Shown here: one piece after another, positions 15,027 to 26,739 of the stretch
How positions within the stretch are numbered: position 1 is the stretch's first letter
How the letters are laid out: each line of letters begins with the position of its first letter
NCBI GenBank assembly: GCA_015680685.1
Contig: MNCI01004620.1
Span: 18,936 to 82,935 of the forward strand
DNA length: 64,000 bases
Direction: 5' to 3'
Source: Gnetum montanum
Taxonomy: Eukaryota > Streptophyta > Gnetopsida > Gnetales > Gnetaceae
The notes under the pieces: generated by a model
The model's database searches: none
What the model saw: only the letters and a program-made list of their open reading frames with translations
What the model was told of the DNA's origin: nothing
Translations under genes and position numbers: made by a program

Positions 15027-17817
15027 TCATGTGGTTCCAGGTGGTGGTGGCTCCTCCATGGATCGCTTCCCCTTGTCTTGTGCTCTAGATTTTGGGATCT
15101 GGTGGCTCTGAAGGAGTACTTGGAGCTTTTCCTCTTCGATTCGGGGGTCCTATGCCATCCACGTTGATGCTCCAATGTTTGATGAAGTTGGCACTTCCCA
15201 TGGACATGATAGTTGTGGGAACATCTGATTTTCCTTGACGTACCAGGCCATAAACAACCATCGTTCCTCCTCGTAGGCTACGGCTTTATCCTTGTAGTCC
15301 TAGTAATCTATAAGCCATCGAGCCAAGTCTACCACGACATCTTTTTTCCCTTAGTAGCTAGCCTTAACCACCTCTAACTCAAAATTTGCAACTTCTAGCC
15401 TTTGCAATGTTTTCTTGTGCTCTACAAATTCAGTTTCATATTTGGCATAGGTGGTAGCTACCTGCTTCTCCAGCTTTGTTCTCAGGCATCCTATTGTTAA
15501 CATGGCTAAATTGGCATACCACAGGTTTGTCAATTCCATGTACTCGGTAAGATCCTGTACCTACAAGTCTCAGCTTTTTAGCTCTACCTGGTGGATGAAT
15601 GCATGTGTCCAATATGGCTCGCCAATCAGCGTGTTGAGAACTGAAGGTGTTTATGTGGGCCTTGGCCATATGGATTTCTTTTTCGATGACTTACTTATAC
15701 ATCCCCACCTAGTCTCTAAAGTGTTCTTTTAACTTTTCATGTCGTTTGGCCTTGTTTTGCCATGCACTTATTTCAATGGTCGTCTTCTAATGGATTGCGT
15801 GTACCTCCTCCATGGAGAGGGTTCGATTCTCTTTGGCCAAGTGATTCATGTCTTGGTTGACCCTGACTAACTATTCTTGTAGCTACTAGAAATTTTCTTT
15901 GAGAACGTTCTTTTGTTTCTCCATAGTGGTCAACCGAAGATTGTTTGCAGTAAGTTGTTTATTCTCTTCTTGTAAGACCTTGAGTGCTTTGGCATGTGCG
16001 TATGTTTGTGCTTATGCCTTGGAAGCATCCCAATTGGCCTTCTCTTTCTCCTTTGCCATATTTTTATTATCCACCAATAATTTATTCAGTTGCTTGGTTC
16101 TGAAAGATTCTAGTTGGTTTGCGGGAATGAATTGAGATGGGTCCCGCTGTGCAGCTTGCAAGGCAATCAGCTTCTCTTGGAGTCTTTCCAACTCCACCTC
16201 TGCATGCTTAGCCTTGATCTCTGCCATGACCAACTTCCCCTTAGTGGAGATAAGGTTTGATTGAGTTGCTATGACATCTTATGGGATGTTGAACAAGGAC
16301 ATCATTACTTGTCTTGTCTACAGCAACCAATCAAGAACATCCTCATGCTCCGCAGGAGTCATCGAGGGATTGGCCAAGGTTTGAGCATCACATTCTCCTG
16401 TGAAATCTTCCAGTGGCACAACAGGAACATTGAAGGATTCTTTGATGTGATCCATGACCACTTCTACAGCTTCCGTTGCATCATGGTGTTGCATGACCAC
16501 TATTCTGGCCCCTTCACCAGTCTCTAGTTGGACTTGGAAGGATGTAGTGTTCCCTAAAATCTGTTGTAACCAATGCATCTCCCCTCCTTCTATTTGAATG
16601 GAAAATTTGCTCTGTGGACGATCTATAGAAACTATGGGCTGTACGGCATTGTCGATGATGTGGAAGAGATTTGCATCATCATGACTTCCCCAATTGATCG
16701 TCTCAGCGATGGCCTTGAGATGGCTCATCGATGGTCGATAATCCTGTGGCAGTGGAGGAGGTTGGTCTCATTGGCTCGTTTTGGGCCTTGCTTCTTGTTG
16801 TTAACTGGGCCTTATGCCTGGGAGTTGGCTAGGCCCTGCAGTTTGAGTTGTAGTGGGCCCCACAGTCTGTTCTTGTTCTGGCTCTAGTGTCTCACCAACA
16901 CTTTTTCTTGGGGTTGGTGGCTTTAGCAATTCAACAAATGAAGCATTTTGGGCTCTTCTGGGGATGTCATTGGTGTACCCTAGAATTCTAGCATGCCTGC
17001 ACAACTTCCTGATGAGACAGGGGAAAGGCAATGCAAACTTCCCTATCTTGCATTCCTCAAACTGCCTCAAAATCTCCATAAGGTATGAGTGGGATAGGTT
17101 AGCATTAACCTTGCCCATCAATATAGTGCTTCCTTTGGCTGCAAACGTGGAGATTTTGTTCAATCCTTTTGTGGAGAAGATGTGATAAGTACCAATCTTG
17201 AAATATATTCTTTCTTCCAGTGTCAATTCTCCATATGTCTTATCTTCCTTGTTGTATGCCCTTTTCAACCAAATTTTTCATGCATTGGCATTGGAGCGAG
17301 TGGGCAGGTGAGCAACTTTTAGCCCTATATTTAGAAGATTCAACACTTTTGAAATGGCCTTGGTAGAAAAATCTACAGACACACCACCAATGTCAACTGT
17401 GGTGCCTTCTTCTTTGTTGTGCCAAAATTGGTACGTCTCTCCTAAGTACCAAGCACCACTTTTAGACAGGATAGGCCATAATGAGGACCCTTTGAGTTGG
17501 TCCCTAATAGCCTCAGGAGTGAACTCTATGAAAGGTCCAAAGTTTAGTTCCACAATCATAGCTGTTGACGTGGACCTTTCATGGATTTTTTGCATGCATT
17601 CTGGGGACAATGTGAGATGTTGTCCCTATTCAGGCACTTCAGCCACTCCTCCTTCGGCCTGTTCCAATTACATAGTATCAGGAGGCTCTTGATGGATGCT
17701 GAATGATTGTGCCTCCTAATCTGCATGTTCCTTGGGAGACGCCTGGCCTCTACCTCTCCTTGGTCATTTGGACACACCTTGAGAGGGTCCTTCTTATTAT
17801 CCACGTTTTAAGGCCAT
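15027..17817 (-). pseudogene. Element A ORF2: plant-transposon-domain protein with coiled-coil C-terminus, decayed
   Basis: The frame opens with ATGGCCCTT..-type start at 17817 (MALKRG) and ends EEPPPPGTT-stop at 15027, about 930 codons. One net frame change near 15440-15540 and scattered stops interrupt it. Residues about 85-290 (17560-16940) hold VELNFGPFIEFTPEAI, GETYQFWHNKEEG, EERIYFKIGTYHI and ALPFPCLIRKLCRHARI; the last is typical of the domain catalogued as a putative plant transposon protein (PF20167-like, by recollection of its FP-LI-LC motif). A Pro/Gln-rich linker follows (about 16860-16800), then an unknown acidic part (16728-16318) and a Lys/Glu/Ala heptad-rich coiled coil (16233-15350). 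Its catalytic role, if any, is unknown. It lies sense, between gag and the 3' LTR. Homologues are ORF2 of B and D. Confidence 0.7.
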
Positions 17818-19398
17818 TTGCAATCACATGGGGCCGATTGTTAGTAAGGTTGCTTACAAGATTTAATTTATACCTTACTTCTTGCCTTAAATAAATTCAT
17901 TTTTTATTATATGTGATTTAGAGTTAGGAAATTTTATGAAAATATCCCCTAAAAGTTTTGATATTGGGCCCAATTTGATTAGGTGATTTTAACATTTAAT
18001 TCTCTTGGTGCAAGTGAAGAGATAAAATTGATTTTGGCAACATGTTTACATTTTGATGGTCAGTTTCCCTTTATAATATCCTTCAAGCTATGATGAATTT
18101 TAGAAAAAATTATGCACAACTGAGAGTGTACCCTTCCCCCACGACTAAGCTGAACACTCCAAGTTCTGGTAGGTTCAATTAGAATGAGGATCGGAGTGTT
18201 AACGAGTGAGTTATGGCTTTTGGATGATAGGCGTGCAAGTTAGCAAGTTCCTGGAGAAAATTTTGAAAAACTCCTCTTGCGTGAATAGTAGAAAATGATG
18301 TTGATGTGCTTCGGGGGGGGGTCTATATATATAGGTTTTATTGACGTGATATTGCGTACCTGATAGCGCGACCTTGATATCGCATCCGACCCGATATCGC
18401 GGCCTATTTAAAATAGGGTACTTAATAAAATTGATGAATTTTTGAAATTCTAAGGCCAAAAATGAAGGATTTGAGGTTAATTTGAGAGGTTCAGGGTAAC
18501 ATAGAATAGACCAGAAGGCACAAAAGGTATAATGGGGTAGAATCTAGCAATAAAATTCATGAATAGGATGAGGAGAAAGGACATGTGTTGGTACATAGGA
18601 ACATTTGAATTAGAGGGATGATAAGGGAAAGAATAACTTTGGCAATAAAGTACTCAGAGGGTATAAAATGGTGGTGGTGTGCAACGAGTACAAATTACAA
18701 AAGTCACACAAGTGGATCCTCCCCAAAGCAAGTTCCAACCTATAATGCCCTTGTATAACCACACCTTAAAATGTTCATAGGCATTAGAAGGGTTAAATGT
18801 AATCCACACTAATTTCACAAAACACACACATGTTAAATATCACCACAATGAGGTATGAATTCAATGCTATACAAGACGTGAGTCACAAATACATGAACAG
18901 CGTTGAGGCAAATTATAGAAGGGATTGCAAAAATTGGGACATGAGGTAACTAGCCCATATCACAATGAATCTTGGGTGTAGAGCATGATTAATGTGTCAT
19001 TAGCCCATCGCTCCAAAATCAAGACCAAGTCCATTCCTTTGATTAGTGACATTGCATTGCTTCATCCAATGATAGACAATCATAAGAGCATCATGATAGC
19101 AAGGTGTACGATCACTTGGTGTTTTGTTCAAGGGAGGAGTGATTTGGAATTCTTTGACATACACACACAACTTTTCTTTGATATTTTCTTGTGTGGTTCA
19201 TCTTTTTTTCCTTTTTTTTCAAGCTGCTTTGGCATTGTGTTCTTTTCAACAGTGAACTAGAGAAGCCACCAACCTTTAGGCATGGGTGCATGTCTTTCTA
19301 GTGGGACCCCCTAGAACAACATTGAGTTTCTATTGAGTGCCTTTATTACTCTCACTCCCATTTTTTGTTAGATATACAAGGATCTTAGTATGACTAGG
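17818..19398 (-). other. Element A non-coding middle, part 1
   Basis: No ORF survives. It contains an internal polypurine-like AGTCGTGGGGGAAGGG on the coding strand (18131-18146) and the conserved GGGGAGGATCC block (18713-18730), which is shared with B, C, D2 and E. Near 19270-19310 is the GGTCCCACTAGAAAGACATG block that A, B and D2 share. The segment is cut at 19398 by element B and resumes at 26158. Confidence 0.6.
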
Positions 19399-20274
19399 TG
19401 ATGAGTGGCGAGGTACCCCTACACTCAACCATATGAATACAAGCGTTTCACGCACGATCCAGTCGAACTCGGTAGAGGGACTAGTTGTGGCATCTAGACA
19501 ATTAGCCTTAGGTCGTAGTTCGCTATCTTCCCACCTAGACTAGTGTTAACTTTGTCATGTATGGTTTAGTCGAGAGTGAGGTGTATGATGTGTTTCTATG
19601 CTAATGCTACTCCTGAAGGCAATGGAAAATGATATGGATTAAGCTAAGGGAGAGAGGGTGAGAGAGAATCTAAACTAGCCTAAGTGCGATGAGCATCCAT
19701 TCCTCAATCATCTGTACACATCTTGGACTTTGTGCATGACTACCACTGGGATTACCAAGTGCAGATCCTAGGTACGCTACTGGGTTACCAAGTAGTTACA
19801 CTTAAATGCTCGTAATCAAGTCGTACTCATTCTGCGTTAACATGAGTTTAAGGGTGAGAAGAGATTAACTAGGAAAGCAATAAATAACAATTAAATAAAT
19901 AATTAATTGAACTAAGTGAATGCTACAATGATGAAGTAATCTCAATCTTTATTGTCGGTCATGTCCGTGTCCAAGTATGTCACACTCGAATAAAGGATTC
20001 TGTACAATTACATTCACCACACTACGGGCATACACTGGGAGGAAAAGGGTTGAGAGGAAAAACAAAAACTAAAATCAAAATGTAACTCTAAAAACTAATG
20101 ACTAATGCTCAAAACCAAGTGTACTGCCTTTTATTTATAGGCTCACACTGGAACTGTGATATCGTGGCCCCAATAACTGGGCTCCGATAACTGGGCCTGA
20201 CAAACCATGTATCTTGTATCAGGGCTCCGATAACTGGGCTCCGATAGCTAGGCCTGATAGACCATGACTCATCA
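19399..20274 (-). repeat. Element B 3' LTR
   Basis: Begins TGATGAGTGGCGAGG and ends GACTCATCA. TATA box (coding strand TATAAATA) at 20132-20139. Its U3 holds repeated TCCGATAACTGGGC-type units (about 20160-20260) in place of the GATATCGCG palindromes of E. Confidence 0.9.
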
Positions 20275-20292
20275 TACCCCCACGACTGAATA
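20275..20292 (-). promoter_or_regulatory. Element B polypurine tract
   Basis: The coding strand reads TTCAGTCGTGGGGGTA directly against the 3' LTR, identical in its core to element A. The conserved upstream context (AATAATCCCATAC at about 20351-20363, and GAGTT at about 20303) is also present. Confidence 0.8.
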
Positions 20293-20465
20293 ACAACTCG
20301 TCCTTGAGTTACAAAGTGAACAAGCTCCATTGATAACACAGTGGATAAGTATGGGATTATTGACTGGTGAGAATGGGTTCATGCCGTAGTGTGGAATCGA
20401 AGCAAAATTGAGACACAACATAGAGAATGGAAAAGAAAATCCTATTGCTACAAAATTGATGGAAC

Positions 20466-21232
20466 TCATGTAGTTCCTGGTGACGGTGGCTCCTTCATAG
20501 GTGTTTTTTCCTTTTGTTGCATTCCAGGTCTTGGGATTTGATGGCGTTGAAGTATGGCTTGGAGTTTCTCCTCTTGTAAGGCCTTAAGTGCCTTAGCGTG
20601 CATCTAAGTTTGCGCTTGTGCCATAGAGGCATCCCAGTCAGCCTTCTCTTTTTCTTTTGCCACCCTTTTATTCTCTATCAATAGTTTATTAAGTTTCCTG
20701 GTTCTAAAAGTGTCCAGCTGGTTCTGAGCAACCTTCGGCCCTGTATTCAGAAGGTTTAATACTTCTGAAATGGCTTGAACAAAGAAATTAGCAGTCACAC
20801 CACAAATGTTAACCATGGAGCCTTCTTCTTTGTTGTGCCAAATTGGTACATTTTCCCTAAGTACCATGCACCACTTTCAAAGAGGGTAGGCCATAACAGG
20901 GACCTTGTGAGGTGATCCTTAATGGCCTCTGGAGCAAATTCTGCAAACGATCCAAAGTTTAACTCCACAATCACTGCTGTGAATGTGGACTTCTTGTGAA
21001 TGGCCTGAACACAATCCTGGGGCAACGTGAGATGTTGTCCCTGTTTAGCCGCAACAGCCACTCCTCCTTCTGCCTGCCTTGATTATACAGTAGCAAGGTC
21101 CTCTTGGTGGATGCTAAATGATTGTTCCTCCTACTCTACATGTTGGTCGGCAGGAACTTGTCCTTCACCTCTCCTAGGTCGTTTGATCACACCTTGAGTA
21201 GGACCTTCCTGTTGTCCACGTTTCAGGGCCAT
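20466..21232 (-). pseudogene. Element B ORF2, internally deleted
   Basis: Starts MALKRGQQEGPTQG (ATG at 21232) and ends EPPSPGTT-stop (20466) in another frame. Residues up to GPKVA (about 20738) align with A's ORF2 up to GLKVA (about 17310). The next residues, NQLDTFRTRKLNKLLIENK, align with A's coiled coil at about 16125. So roughly 1.1-1.2 kb, including the FPCLI-LC core and the acidic part, is missing. Two N-terminal stop codons are at the same places as in A. It could not encode the full protein. Confidence 0.75.
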
Positions 21233-23111
21233 CTGCAATCACACGGGGCTAATTGTTAGTAAAGTTGTTACCCAAGTTAGGTTATACCTTACTGCTTACC
21301 TTAATGAATTTGCGTTATTTCCGTATGATGTTAATTATTGGAAGAACATGTCCCAGAAAGATTATAATGTTGAGTCCTCTTTGCTTAGGTGGTTTCCAAA
21401 TTTAATTTTCTGGTATAGCTAAGGGGATGAAATTTTTTTTGACACATTTTATTCTTAATTTTACAATTAATTACCCTTAAAGATGTCCTTCGGGCGATGA
21501 TGAATTTCAAAAAATTTATGCACTATCCGGCATGTGCCCCTCCCCCATGACTAAGCTGAACACTCCAAGTTTAAGTAGGTTCAAACGGAATGAAAATCAG
21601 AGTACCAGCAAGAAAGTTATGGATATGAAAGCAAGGGATGCACAATTGCGAGTCGTAGAGAGGAATTTGAAAAACTTCCCCTGCGTGAACAATTGCAAAT
21701 GATGTTGATTAGCACAAGGGGGTCACATATATATATTTTCATCGAAGTTAGGGCACTTAGAGAATGTACCAAATTTTTAATATTTTTTTGAAATTAAATG
21801 ATGTAAAATAAGGACATCTGGACGATTGTTAAAGGGTTCCAGGGTAATTCAACTAGTTTTGAAGGCACAAAAATTATGATGGTGTGGAATTTATCAATAA
21901 GGACCTTGGATGGTAGAGAAAAAGGCTATGTGATGGTTCATAGGAACGTTGAATCGAAGGGATAGTAATAAGGGAAAGAAAATCGTTAGCAATATGCTAA
22001 GGGTAATAAATGATGTGTGGAAGATGGGTCATGAGTGCAAATTACAAAAATTAAGCAAGTGGATCCTCCCCAAAGCAGGTTCCAACATTTAATGCCCTTG
22101 TGTAACCACACTTAAAAGTGTCCATGGGCACTCAAAGGGTTAAATGTAATCCACACTGGTTCCATAAAACACACACATGTAAATATCACCGGAATGAGGT
22201 AATAATTCTACGCTATACGAGACACGAGCTATAATAACTCGAACAGTGAGATGAGATGAACTATAGAAGGGATTGTAGAGATTGGGACATGAGGTAACTG
22301 ACCCAGAGCACAGTGAATCCTGCGTGTAAAGCATGATTAACATGTCATTAACCCATCGTTCCAAGGTCAAGACCAAGTCCATTCCTCTAATCAGTGACAT
22401 CACATTGTTTCATCCCATGATGAGTGACTATGAGAGTACCAGAACAAGAAGGCGTACGATCACTTGGCATTTTATTCAAGGGAGGAGTGATTTTTGTTTT
22501 GTGACACTTCCTTTGTTTTTTTTTCTCTCTTTTTTTTTTCAATTGCTGAATCCAGAGAAGCCGCCAACCTTTAGGCATGGGTGCATGTCTTTCTAGTGGG
22601 ACCCCCTTAGAATAGCATTAGATTTGTGAGTTCCTTTTGATTACTCTTACTACCATTTTTTGTTACATCTACAAGGATCTTAGTCCAACCATGTTGCATG
22701 ATAACTCCCACAAACGTCACCAAATTGAATCCAAAAGTCCCATTGATGTCACAACCTAATCATTCCCTCTTGGTCCATCCTTCTTCATTCTGGGTACAAT
22801 GAACACAAAATTAATTTTAAGTTTTAAGAATGTCAAGAATATCACTATACCCTCAAATAGAACCTCTTATTTGTAGAATGGATGAGTGGGTGTAATGGGC
22901 TCACTGTCTAAATAATTGATCGTTCGAGACTCAATAACAAAGAACACACCTCAACCAACAATCCACATGAGTGTTTTATTTGTAGATGAGATTACTTACA
23001 ATAGCATGAAAAGATAAAAAGACAAAATGATCAAACAAGAAATTGAAAATTGAAAAAATTGGAAAACAAAAAAGTTGTAAAATTAAAGAAAATAAAAAGT
23101 GGTTATTAAGC
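21233..23111 (-). other. Element B non-coding middle
   Basis: Contains the internal polypurine-like AGTCATGGGGGAGGGG (21537-21552, coding strand), the GGGGAGGATCC block (22061-22076), remnants aligned with ORF3 of element E (22140-22600), and a second AGT(T)ATGGGGGATA at 23136-23147. A T-rich run at 22500-22540 lies inside the ORF3-like part. No frame is open across it. Confidence 0.55.
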
Positions 23112-25104
23112 CTACTTATTACTAGAATGGGGGGTATCCCCCATAACTAAATGGTTGAGGATGGAAAGGATTAATAAATGGAAGATGAGGATCCTTGCAT
23201 GTTGGAAATATTGGGACTTGATCATACTTACCCCATCGGGGTTCACACACTTGATTATAGTAAGCATAGTGGGGCAATTAATAAGATGTAGTTTCCGGAT
23301 AACGAGTTGACCCACTATGATAATTGGGACCATTAGATGGTATGCAAGGATCAGTATGTCGTCCTCCATGGCTATATTCATTGGGCCATATGGGTGTTGG
23401 AGTGTTAATTGGTGGCCTTGATGAAGTAACATGAGGCATTGGGTTCGAAGAGAAGGATGCACCACAGTGTTGGACTTGTGCCAAGTTGGAGGATGTAGTG
23501 ACCTTGGAATTGTGTTGTCCCTTCTTAGGGTCATTTATAAAGAAGGGACACCTTCGATGTTGCTGAGGTCTCCCACTGCTATTGGCAATAGTAGCACAAG
23601 TAATGTTCGGAGGTTATTGCTGTGGGGCAGGTACCTTAGGAATAGTTGGTGGCGATGTAGAAGGAAGGAAAGGATGAGAATGTTGAAAACTAGGGGAAGT
23701 GTAAGGTGCACAAGGTGGTGGTTGTGTTGAGGACATGGGCTGATATTATTGAGGAGAATGATAATGCAGTGAGATAGAGTATGTTGACCCAGTTGGAGAA
23801 ACAGGATGTTGAACTCGATAAGCATTTGGATTCAGAGGATACGAAGGGTGTCTCTAGTTTAGGAATGGCTTCCCCCACGACTAGGATTGTTGCCATTGTG
23901 ATCGAACATAGTATCTCTGTATGAACTCTAGGTGTAACGTGTTTCTCCAATGCTCATATAAATGTAACAGGATTGGGCACTGGCCCTTGGGATGATTGTA
24001 TAGGCAAATGTTACATTCATATGTATGATTGGTAGTTGAGCTCTTATTTTCTTCATCCCTTCTTCCTAACTATCTACTGTTTTGTCCTGCTTCTCGAGTT
24101 GTCAAAACTCTATCTCCAATAATATCGATATATTCTCCACACTTTTTATACGTCCATTCCAACATCTTATTAATATTTGCCTTGACTTCCTCTAATGATT
24201 GTTGTACTGGCAAAGAGGGTTCTTCCACCTTGAGATTAGTTGATTTCTCCTTTTTGTGGTTATGGACCTTTGTTAAGTTGAGACTTTGGTCCTGTTGATG
24301 TTTTTCAACATTCTCCCATCTAGCCATTTCTCCTTCTTCTTTTGCTACCCTCTTAATAAGCTCTTGGACTTGATGGGTTCATAGTTCGTATTGTTGACCT
24401 TTGACATACATCCCTAGGGTTTCTCTTGTTGCATCATGAAGCCCATCAATGATATGGTACATTAGCCTTTCTTCGGAGAACTTATGGCCTGGATAGTTGT
24501 TTAACAGTGTATAATATCTTTCTAAGGCCATGTTAAAGGGTTCATGTTATGCTTGTTTCCACTCTTGGATTTGTTTCCTCAAGGCTAACACTCTTACGTA
24601 GGTTTGCTATCTTTCGTTAAAGAGTTCTACCATTGTTGGCCAACATCGTAGTGAATTTGGTTTTAATGATCTATATCATACTTTTGCTTGGCCAACGAGT
24701 GTCATAGGAAAGAGCTTGAGTTTTTGCCAATTTTTATCAATGTTGTTCAATGTATAGGCATCGTAGAAGGCTTGTAAATGTTGTTGCAGATCTAAGTCAT
24801 AGCCTCTTGAAAAATTGAGAAATTTGTTTAAATCGAGCCTGGGTAGGCGACTCTCTTTATGATGCCTACGGGAGATTCGAATAGTCTCTTGTATTTGTGT
24901 TAGGCTTGTAGTGGCTAGTAGGGGTTCATCATCATCGGGTAAGTTATGCTTTTGTGCGTTGGAACGATGTTGCCTTCGTTTATGTTTATAAGAAACCCCC
25001 ACTTTAGGTTGCGTACTCCAATCTTCATTGTCATATAATTCGTTGGTTCTCCAATGAACTTCCTCACTAGGTGTGGCATTATTGTAGTGTTGTAGGAGAG
25101 ACAT
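23112..25104 (-). pseudogene. Element B gag, decayed
   Basis: ATG at 25104 gives MSLLQHYNNATPSEEVHWRT, matching the N-terminus of gag in A and C. Then come HLQAFYDAYTLNNIDKNWQK and KLFPMTLVGQAKVWY (retrotransposon gag capsid-like domain, about 24830-24670). The capsid part continues in frame with stops to about 24480 (DGLHDATRETLGMY). A second in-frame stretch is 24327-24070. Further on, a CNICLYNHPKGQC zinc knuckle (about 24015-23975) and a Pro/Gln/Tyr-rich tail are spread over other frames to 23112. Several stops and at least two frameshifts. Gag would form the particle and bind element RNA. Confidence 0.75.
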
Positions 25105-25229
25105 GGTTGTGAAATTGTGTGTGAATTTATATGTGACTTTTTGTAATTATTTCTTCTTCCTAAGAGATATATTGTTAATTCCTATACAGTGACCTTGTAT
25201 GATATAACTAATCTAGATAACTAGCACCG

Positions 25230-25247
25230 TCCCCAGTAACGGTGCTA
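25230..25247 (-). promoter_or_regulatory. Element B primer-binding site (tRNA-Asp)
   Basis: The coding strand TAGCACCGTTACTGGGGA begins one base after the 5' LTR. It matches 14 of 18 positions of the complement of the plant tRNA-Asp(GTC) 3' end (TGGCGCCGTTGCCGGGGA); all four differences are transitions. The site forms one arm of an inverted repeat (AGCACCGT/ACGGTGCT). Confidence 0.8.
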
Positions 25248-25248
25248 A

Positions 25249-26152
25249 TGATGAGTGGTGAGGTACCCCTACACTCAACCATATGAATACAAGAATTTCA
25301 CGTGTGATTCTATCGAACTCCGAAGACGGACTAGTTGTGGCATCTAGATAGTTAGCCTTAGGTCGTAGTTCACTGTCTTCCCACCTGGACTAGTGTTAAC
25401 TTTGTAACATATGGTTTAGTCCAGAGTGAGGTGTATGATGTATTTCTATGCTAATGCTACTCCTGAAGGTATGGAAAATGATATTGACTAAGCTAAGGGA
25501 GAGAGCATGAGAGAGAATCTAAACTAGCCTAAGTGTGATGAGCATCTATTCCTCAATCATCCGTACACATCTTGGACTTTGTGCATGACTACCACTAGGA
25601 TTACCAAGTGCAGATCCTAGGTAAGCTACTGGGTTACTAAGTAGTCACACTTAAATGCTCGTAATCAAGTCGTACTCATTCCGCGTTAACAGGAGTTTAA
25701 GGGTGAGAAGAGATTAACTAGGAAAGAAATAAATAACAATTAAATAAATAATTAATTAAACTAAGTGAATGTTGCAATGATGAAGTAATCTCGATCTTTA
25801 TTGCCGATCATGTGCATGTCCAAGTATGTCACACTCGAATAAAGGATGTCGTACAATTACATTCACCACACTGTGGGCATACACTGGGAGGAAAAGGGTT
25901 GAGGAAAAAAAAACTAGAATCAAAACTTAACTCTAAAAAATAATGACTAATGCCCAAATCCAAGTGTGCTACCTTTCATTTATAGGCTCACATCGGAACT
26001 GCAATATTGCGTACGCGATATCGCATGCAGGTCCCGATTACTGGGCTCCGATAACTAGGCCTGACAGACCATGTATCTTGTATCAGGGCTTCAATAATAG
26101 GGCTCTGATAACTGGGCTTTGATAACTGGGCCTAACAGACTATGACTCATCA
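25249..26152 (-). repeat. Element B 5' LTR
   Basis: 904 bp against 876 bp for its partner; most of the difference is in the repeat-rich U3. A TATA box (TATAAATG) is at about 25977-25984. It starts TGATGAGTGGTGAGG and ends GACTCATCA, followed by the duplication CTAGG. Confidence 0.9.
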
Positions 26153-26739
26153 CTAGGCTACATGATAGCACTTATAGATGTCACCAAAAAGAATCCACAA
26201 GTTCCCTTGATGTCACACCCTGGCCTTTCCTGCTTAGTCCATCCTTCTTCACTCTAGGCCTAATGAGCACAAAATTATTTTAAGTTTTTATGATGACAAG
26301 AATATCATCATACCCAAAGTAGAACCTCTTATTAATAGAATGGATGGGTGGATATGATGGGCCCGCTGTCCAAATAATTAGTCACCTAAGACTTGATAGT
26401 AAAGAACAACACCAAAACCAATGATTCACATGAGTGTTTTATTCATAGATGAGATTACCCATAAAAAGATAAAATAATAAATTCAAAGATGAAAAATTGG
26501 AAAACAAAAAATTGTAAAATTAAAGAAAATGAAATTTATTTATTAATTCTTCTTGTTAGAATGAAGGATATGCCCCATGACTAAACTTTTGATCATGGTG
26601 AGAATTAATAAATGGAAGATTTGTATCCAAGCATTTTGGAAACATTGGAGTCTGGTCATATCCAAACCACTGGGTGTCTTTTGATGTCATGGTTGAAATG
26701 TACCCAAATTAGGGTGCACACACTATATTATAGTTGACA
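26153..26739 (-). other. Element A non-coding middle, part 2
   Basis: Resumes element A after the nested B. It matches B at about 22690-23100 (for example the 'AACCTCTTATT' and 'GAGTGTTTTATT' blocks). It includes a further AGTCATGGGGCATA word (26572-26585, coding strand). No open frame. Confidence 0.55.

Larger units (their letters stand above)
19399..26152 (-). mobile_element. Element B: gag/ORF2 LTR retrotransposon nested in element A
   Basis: LTRs 19399-20274 (876 bp) and 25249-26152 (904 bp) are flanked by a perfect target duplication CTAGG (19394-19398 and 26153-26157). Joining the flanks restores continuous element A sequence, which matches B's own counterpart near 22680-22740. Minus-strand order is as in A: primer-binding site, gag, conserved middle, shortened ORF2, polypurine tract. 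It is a close relative of A but distinct in U3 and in ORF2, and is also without pol. Confidence 0.93.

Noticed and set aside
16573-17692. Plus-strand frames of about 104-112 codons opposite ORF2 of element A
   Set aside because: They are antisense shadows of the ORF2 frame and have no recognisable domain or conservation in D or B.
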